From Berberis thunbergii (Eukaryota; Streptophyta; Magnoliopsida; Ranunculales; Berberidaceae): a stretch of DNA of 64,000 nt. This document shows positions 57,899-64,000 of this stretch, one piece after another. The notes under the pieces are model-generated. The model saw only the letters and a program-made list of their open reading frames with translations, did no database searches and was not told where the DNA came from. Each line of letters opens with the position of its first letter. The first letter of the stretch is position 1. The position numbers and the translations under genes were made by a program. The DNA is taken from positions 62,001 to 126,000 of the forward strand of contig QNQO01002057.1 in assembly GCA_003290165.1 (NCBI GenBank). The letters are read 5' to 3'.

Positions 57899-59194
57899 TC
57901 ATCGCCAGTAGTTTTGGTTGTCTTAACCGATTCACAAGTCTGTTTGTACAAGGGACATACATGTCCAAACACATGGCCCATCATATCACAACAGAAACAG
58001 AAAGTGGGAGGATCCCCATAGCAAAACTTGATGGTGTCCTGACGCCCCCAACAGTTCCAAAATCTGTTTACATAGCACATGGAAATCTTTTTGAATTATG
58101 CAACAAAATTTTGAATTGAATATAGGGTATGAGTGAGTAAGAGAGGGCTTATGAATCGATTTTCGATAACGAAACCTATCGCTAGCAACAATAACTTGAA
58201 CTTCTTTAACTGAGAGTTTGGTTCTTGGGAATTCATGACATCGAACCCAACAAGGGATGCTATCAAAATTGATCAAATGGTAATTGGGTTCCCAAGTTTT
58301 CATCCGAAAAGAGTCTAGGGACTTGAATTGAGAACCTTAAGTTTTTCACAATCACTTTCAATTGAATTTGATAGTAAGTGTGTTCTTTGTCAGCCCAAGT
58401 GTATAGTCTTTCAATATGGCAAGGGGAAGAAAGGTTCCATTGTAGAGCCATTCTCTGAGCAAAGACTTCCTATTTGAGACCCTGTTTATGATAGTACTTG
58501 GCTACTGCGAGAAGATGTAAGTGTTCTACTTATGGATCCTTGCGCTGAGTGAAAACAAGAGCTGGAATAATGAGGTTATGTTCCAGTTGGAATTCTAAGT
58601 TATGTAGCAACTCCATAGTAGAGGGAGGTTGGGGGGTTAAGTTGGTGGGGGTGGCAGTGGGTAGGGGGTAAAGCAAGAGCTGTAGTCAGTGTGAGCAGTG
58701 AGTGAGCGAAATGGAATTGCTGGAGTGGGTTGAATGTGATTATGTTTTTCATGGAGTGCGTAGTAAAGGACCAGAGGGTAGATGTGCATATATATCACGA
58801 GAAGGGTTGTCTGAATTGTCCATTAACAATGCATACTTACAATGGTGAGGTTGATGGGAGTGGGTTGGATGGCCATAAGTAGAAAAAAAAAGTGGAGACA
58901 ACCATTATGGAGTTGCAAACCGTTGATGGGATGTTTGGATGTGGCGACTGACCCAATGACTCTCATTAGTGTAATTGTTGTTCGCACCATTTGAAAGATT
59001 GGAGTGATTACTCATTTCACCGAGTTACAAGATTGATTGATGAGATATGGTGGTAATAAAGCAAGAAACGATGAAAAGGGTTTGAGGAGACGCACTACAC
59101 TCGAGACCTGTAATAAAAAACACAAGCAAACTATAAACCAGTAGATGAATTGCTGGAGAAAAAGCTCGAAAAAGGAATAAACACGAGGAAGAAA

Positions 59195-59335
59195 CACTAC
59201 ACCACACATTCTCATTTACGACATTTGATAATAACATTTTTTACACTTATATTATAAAAAACTAGTTTATAACATTATAGTCTCAAAACGCTGTTAAAGA
59301 ATTAAGAGGTAATTAAAAACACAAGACCGCTCATC
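59195..59335 (+). mobile_element. Possible left end of a third CACTA element
   Basis: It begins CACTACACCACACATTCTC and has a few repeated 'ataacatt' words. No right end is seen; it may lie outside the window or have been lost. It separates the LINE from the captured La gene start. Confidence 0.35.
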
Positions 59336-60140
59336 ATTTCGCCCAAAAATTTCACATCCCACTTTTTCTAACCTAAAACCTAAAATGAAGAGAGAAACAC
59401 ACAGCCCCGCTATGCGATTCTCCTCCCTCGCTCTACCATTCTCCTCCCTCCCTTTACCAGTCTCCTCCCTCCCTCCCTACTATCATTCTCTCTGTTGCTC
59501 TCGCCCCTCTGTCGCTATCACCTCTCTATCGCTATGTCTCATCTAACATGGAGTGGAGGAGAAAGTTGGGGAGAATGGGGCCGTGAAGGCTTAGGTTTTT
59601 TTTCTTTTTGAATCGTGTGATCAAATAAGACCACCAACGAGCATAATTTTCACTTCAATCTATCTCATCTCATTCAGAGAGAGATGATGAAATCAGGAAC
59701 AGAGAAGAAGTGAGTCCGTCAAGTTGCAACTTCGCAACCAGATATCTCAACAACAACACTCCTCCAAGAGTTTGTTTATTTCTTTCATCCAATTAATTCC
59801 TTTCTTGTGCAATTTTCACATTTCTGAATCTCTCTCTGATTTCAATTTCGTAAATATAATGGTTTATGTGTTTGATCTTGTAAATTATGCAAATGGGTGT
59901 TTTCTTTCAGATTTGTTTCAAAGTGCTTCTTCATTTCTACACTTTCTTTTTTCTTGCTTATTTGCATGATTTTTGTCCCAAAATCATTCCCAAAAGCTAT
60001 TTTTCTTGAGTTTACCAGTTGAATTAGATCCCTAAAATCTTCATGCTTCATAATCCATAAATTTAAAACCCTTTCACGCTTTGAAATCCTAACTCCCCTT
60101 CCTTCCCCTTACATTAGTCGAGCTTCATCACTGCACAAGA

Positions 60141-60409
60141 ATGACTCCTACTTCTCTAGACGAAGAAACAATGAAGAAAGTCATCTGTTAGGTATAAAAA
60201 AATCCCACCCTTTCTCTTCTTTTCAACACTATAACCACGTTTTCATGTTTTCTCTTGTTTATTAGGTCCAAAACTTGTTATTTGTCCCAGGTTGAGTTTT
60301 ATTTCAATGATAGCAATCTCCCCATAGATAGGTTTCTCAGGAAATCGAACGAAGAGAATGAAAATGGAAGTATCATTGATTTTGATTTTGAGTTTGAGTT
60401 CAATCTCTG
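60141..60409 (+). pseudogene. LA1: Start of a La-protein gene copy (La-motif fragment)
   Basis: Exon 1 (60141-60191) reads MTPTSLDEETMKKVI, then TGT TAG where the family has Arg-Gln, directly before the GT donor. Exon 2 (60291-about 60409) reads VEFYFNDSNLPIDRFLRK, then SNEENENGSI. The VEFYFSDSNLPxDxFLRK string is the core of the La motif, the winged-helix RNA 3'-end binding domain of La proteins. The reading then drifts into a Phe/Glu-rich stretch, and the remaining La motif and RRM are missing. A CT-rich leader upstream (about 59390-60140) suggests promoter and 5' leader were copied too. The premature TAG makes it non-functional. Confidence 0.8.
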
Positions 60410-60494
60410 GTGTGTTTTAATTAAAGTTGAGATTGAGAAAAATGTATTTTTTGTTTTCTATATGTGATGGGGATTTAACCAAGCTAATTTAACC

Positions 60495-63400
60495 CACTTG
60501 TAATAACCGCAAGTGCACGGTGCCTAACTGGTAGACAACGACAAGTACGGGTCGATCCCACGAGGAAAGTGGATGCAATTGAATTTAATAATTTAATTAA
60601 ACTAATTTGTAGGAAATGGCGTTACAACATTTTTAAAAATAAACTAAAAATAAATTAAAAATAAGAAAAATAAAATAAAATAAAAGATAGATGAGATGAG
60701 ATGGATTTTGTGGGCTTGGACTCACCAATGAGTTAGCAAAAACATTTAAATCTAAATTACTGAAAATTTACACGAGAAGCTTTAGGGATGAGAATCCCTT
60801 GCTTACACCGAATATGCGATCGTTAAAATCCAATTCAACTTATATCATGTTTCTATCAAACATTAACAAATTATTTCAAGCAAATATGCGCTTACCAAGT
60901 ATTAAGTGTCTTTTTAGGGCACACTTAATCAAAGTTTAAGCTTAATATTTTTAGCACATGCTTTGAATATTGATAAAGGGTAATTATAACTACCAAACAT
61001 ATCAAACTTAATTTCTCGAACATGCAAGGTGAAAGCAATTTATCAAAATTCAGAAATAAATTGTAATTAATAATTAAACACACAATTCAGTAAAATAAAT
61101 CAAAATGAACTATGCAACCCATTTAGTTTGTCACAAACTCGATGTGGTGGTACTCAGCAGATCAGCAGGTGGTTCGAACATGAATCCCGAGGCAAGATTC
61201 AAAAGCACTCTGTGGTGGCTCTTACAGAGAGCTGGGGTGTGAATCGCCAGCTTAAAGTGACTCAGTTCCGCTCCCGCTACAGTGTTCCTGTGCTGCTCCG
61301 CCTTCGTCTCCAGCTAGCAGCACCGCTCACGGTGGTGATTTCTACTCCTCGCGAGCTTCTCGTCCTCCAACCTAGCTCCGGTACCTGCAAGAATATAGAG
61401 AGAGGGTGAGGAAATAGAGAGATAAGGGAACCGATAGAGAAATAAAACAGGGAGGCACTCCCTATCTTTGCTTTTGCTCGCGAGGTGGTGGTGCTCGGTC
61501 TGGTTGCGACGGTGGTCGTGAGAGAGGGAGGCAGGAAGGAGTTCTAGACTAAGAGAGGTTGACAGAGGGTGATGAGACAATGTCTGTGGCGAGGGGGAAC
61601 AGAGTCGCGGTGAGGCTCTGTTTCGCGACGTGGTGGTGGTAGTTCGCGATGTGGTGTCCGGAGGTGATGGTGGTCGATGGATGATGTACAAGAAGAGGGA
61701 CAGGGAGGTTGATGGAGGTGACTCTGATGCGAAACAGGGTTGTCACTCCCCTGTTTCGTGGTGGTGGCGGTGCTGGCACGGTGGTGGCGAGGTGACTGTC
61801 CGGAGGTGGTGGTGGTGCTCGGGTGATGGTGGTGGCGAGGTGGAGGATGGAAGTGATTGTTGAGTGAGTGAGAGATGGATGAGTGATGAGGGTCATGATA
61901 ATCAATTTGAGAGAAAGAGGGTTTAATTTTGTGCAATTCTTTTTCTTCCATTCTCTTCCTCTCCTTTTTCTCACCCTATTCTCTTGTATTTATAGAAAAT
62001 GATCAAGATGAATAGGGATGAGATGAGGGGATGATTCATCAAGGTATAATTTGGAAAATATTATTTGGGTAGGATTGGGCTTGGCATTGGGTTTGGGTTT
62101 AGGTTATGGATTAGGTTTTGGGTTTAGGTTATGAATTAGGTTTTGGGTTTAGGTTTGTGACCATCTGCTTTATACCACCGTTAGAATCGACTAATTGTCG
62201 TTCCTTAACTTGTCGCCTTAATATGATTTCATCGTGTACGCTCAAATTCCTACAAAGACATGAAAACGAAATAATTACTATGAAATATAATAATCGAAAC
62301 ACTAACATGTATAAATTAAGGGATATATTATGTAATAATTATGTGAATATCAAATACCCCCAAACCTATATTTTGCTAGTCTTCGAGCAAAACAATAAAA
62401 AGAAAATCCTAACTCACTTTCGCAAGTATCATCGGTTGCATTTACCTTAAACGTGCAATAAGGCTTTAAACCCCTAGATTACCTCTAGTGGACGAGTTAT
62501 AGTCTCGTAAGGATTTCCAGAAATGTTACCCACAAACATTACTGACTCAATCAAAACTTAGTCAAACAGTGTTCATTTTAAAACTTCAAGAAATGCAAGA
62601 AACCAACAGTGTCATTTTAGTGTATCAACAAATTTCCAAATAATTTAATATTCTCGACAAGTTAGAGAAAATTCACTATCATCCTCAACTCAATGTGTGT
62701 GTGTGGATGGCACTATCAACATAACTTTTCATTTCAGAATAAAACAATGACTAAATCTCCTGTAGAAAGTTTGTTTTGACTTCAAACCTCTCATGTCACT
62801 CACAATAAAGAAATCAGAGATTTGGTATTTCACTCAGTTTATATGTGAGGAAAAGAGTAAATAATGGAAAATAATCATCTCACATATAGTAATATGAAGA
62901 ACGGACTTTTCAAGAATGGAATAAACATGATCTCATGGACAGGAATATCAATTACTTTTGGAAATGTTGAATCAAACACCATAGGTCTTGGTTATTAAAT
63001 CTCCACATCTACAGAACCCACCTTTACCTAAGATCAACTAGGACTTTGTTGGGTTGTAATAGGGCTTGGGTAATGGTTAATAAAGAATGTCAAAGGATTC
63101 TAAGAAAATTTCTAGGAATGTATACACCCATTCAACGAACAATTAGGGCTATCAAGAATAAACCAATGTTGCGCACCATCAATTTTTTCCTCATTCTCAC
63201 ATCTTTATCCTCATTGAAAAATATTTTTATTGTATTTTTTTGTTAATTTTTTTATAACTATTTTTCTTTTCTTCAACCTTTTTTTTTTTTTTTTATCAAT
63301 AGAGGATTTATGAAATATCTCATATTTTGCTTTTTGATGCCCTTTTTACACCAAGTATGAACAAATAAAAGTTATTCTAAGGCTCAAAAGGCTACAAAAA

Positions 63401-64000
63401 GGTTAATGTTATAGGTAAGTTAAAAGGCTAGTTAATGGTCTAAAGAAAAAAATGCCTATATCATTTCCTAAGTTCGGATCAGTATTATGATATCTTAATT
63501 GAATAAGCCAAGAAGTTTTAGTGTCATAATTCAATTTTGATGTCATTCCCAAAGCAATTGATCAGGAAAATGAGAATAATGAGATCATCAACGAGATAAT
63601 ACGGACTCAAGAAAAATCAGAGTTTATGTATAACCCTCAGAAAAATAGAAAGGTTCAAAACTTTCAGGGTTAAGTCTCCACTATTATTCTAAGGTTTTCT
63701 AGTGCATATTTTACTGATCAACTTCAAATTATGCTAATATGGCTCATGGTGCAAAGATAATCGAGTTGAAAAATCTTATGAACTAGATCTAGCTTAAGGA
63801 TCTTAATAAACTTTCAGTCTTTATCAATATACCAATATGTCTAGTTGGTTTGCATTTCTTGAGCATAAAACATTTAAAATCCAATTTCACAAAAGACCAA
63901 GTTGTCTTGACAGAAAAGTTTTTTTTTTTTTTTTAAGAATTAGAAAAGAAAACACTACGAAAAATTCACCGACTCATGAACCTACCCCCAAACCTAATCC
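60495..64000. other. Non-coding repetitive region, probably interior or LTR of a large LTR retroelement
   Basis: It begins with 'taataaccgcaagtgcacgg' and 'gtacgggtcgatcccacgag'; the phrase 'tcgagcaaaacaata' comes near 62385, and a 'cctacccccaaacct' phrase stands at the end. These phrases are familiar from non-coding parts of plant LTR elements, in the orientation read here. GGTGGT-rich sequence at 61480-61860 and degenerate 'gggtttaggttatgaattag' repeats at 62085-62160 also occur. I recognise no gag-pol protein. Confidence 0.45.

Larger units (their letters stand above)
49156..59194 (-). mobile_element. Large minus-strand L1-type LINE with five nested insertions (copy E)
   Basis: From right to left the minus strand shows ORF1 (about 58995-54400) and ORF2. 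ORF1 includes a DUF4283-like part (58451-57986) and a CCHC zinc knuckle (CFCCDMMGHVFGHVC, near 57970). ORF2 starts near 54310 with an endonuclease motif (WNARGL..PCAFRNLK; NPDIIFLFETKAS). It continues with reverse transcriptase (KIDMAKAYDRLDW near 52420; VYLGSSLPL near 52310), a zf-RVT block (CTFCHQASETAAHLLFICP near 51320) and an RNase H-like tail (MAECHAAEATLLLIQANQWK near 49480; GRELNIEADQLAS near 49270). It ends in a (TAA)n tail on that strand. Both frames carry stops and shifts. The 5' limit near 59194 is inferred from the neighbouring element end. Confidence 0.85.

Noticed and set aside
61314..61974. Several overlapping histidine/proline/threonine-rich open frames
   Set aside because: They come from GGTGGT-rich low-complexity sequence inside an apparently non-coding repeat region.
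62085..62160. Telomere-like TTTAGGG repeats
   Set aside because: Units are 'gggtttaggttatgaattag'-like and irregular, not true TTTAGGG tandem copies.

Overview
The window is nuclear DNA of a flowering plant, most likely a eudicot. It is AT-rich. Captured gene pieces carry GT..AG introns and plant-type proteins (RabGAP/TBC, exportin-1, NAA25, Acinus). Almost all recognisable structure is transposable elements (TEs), many nested in one another. Only one gene looks intact: an intronless DUF1645-family gene on the minus strand at 7684-8580.

Layout. 1-6.4 kb: two L1-type LINE copies sharing the same 3' end, and a dispersed repeat present twice. 7.7-8.7 kb: the DUF1645 gene with its TATA box. 10.3-17.7 kb: hairpin MITEs, a CACTA-type MITE, a Mutator-type MITE and a hAT-type element (15826-17666) that carries the N-terminal parts of two host genes. 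18100-28591: a CACTA element of about 10.5 kb with TAT target duplications that encodes no transposase. It holds minus-strand exon blocks of six host genes (RabGAP/TBC, a plant-specific COP1-interacting-protein-like family, NAA25, exportin-1, a RanBP2 zinc finger, a DEAH-box helicase) plus a LINE scrap. 28.6-36.1 kb: degenerate repeats, a SINE and two neighbouring hAT elements. 36175-45327: a second CACTA element of about 9.2 kb with TAG target duplications, a transposase gene whose catalytic core is deleted, and a decayed Acinus (SAP/RRM protein) fragment. 45.3-49.2 kb: tandem and dispersed repeats, RTE-like fragments, and a second SINE copy whose empty site survives in a paralogous repeat. 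About 49.2-59.2 kb: one minus-strand L1-type LINE containing two hAT elements, a CACTA MITE, a solo-LTR-like element and a larger LTR-like repeat. 59.2-60.4 kb: a CACTA-like end followed by the start of a La-protein gene copy. 60.5-64 kb: non-coding repetitive DNA resembling the interior of a large LTR element.

The most notable content is repeated host-gene capture by DNA transposons: at least nine host-gene fragments lie in two, perhaps three, CACTA elements and one hAT-type element. In the first CACTA all six fragments face the same way, most visible splice sites are intact, and the first fragment still has its own ATG. A chimeric transcript is therefore possible, but it is not shown by sequence alone. 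Protein identifications are by eye from motifs and remembered family sequences; no database search was run.
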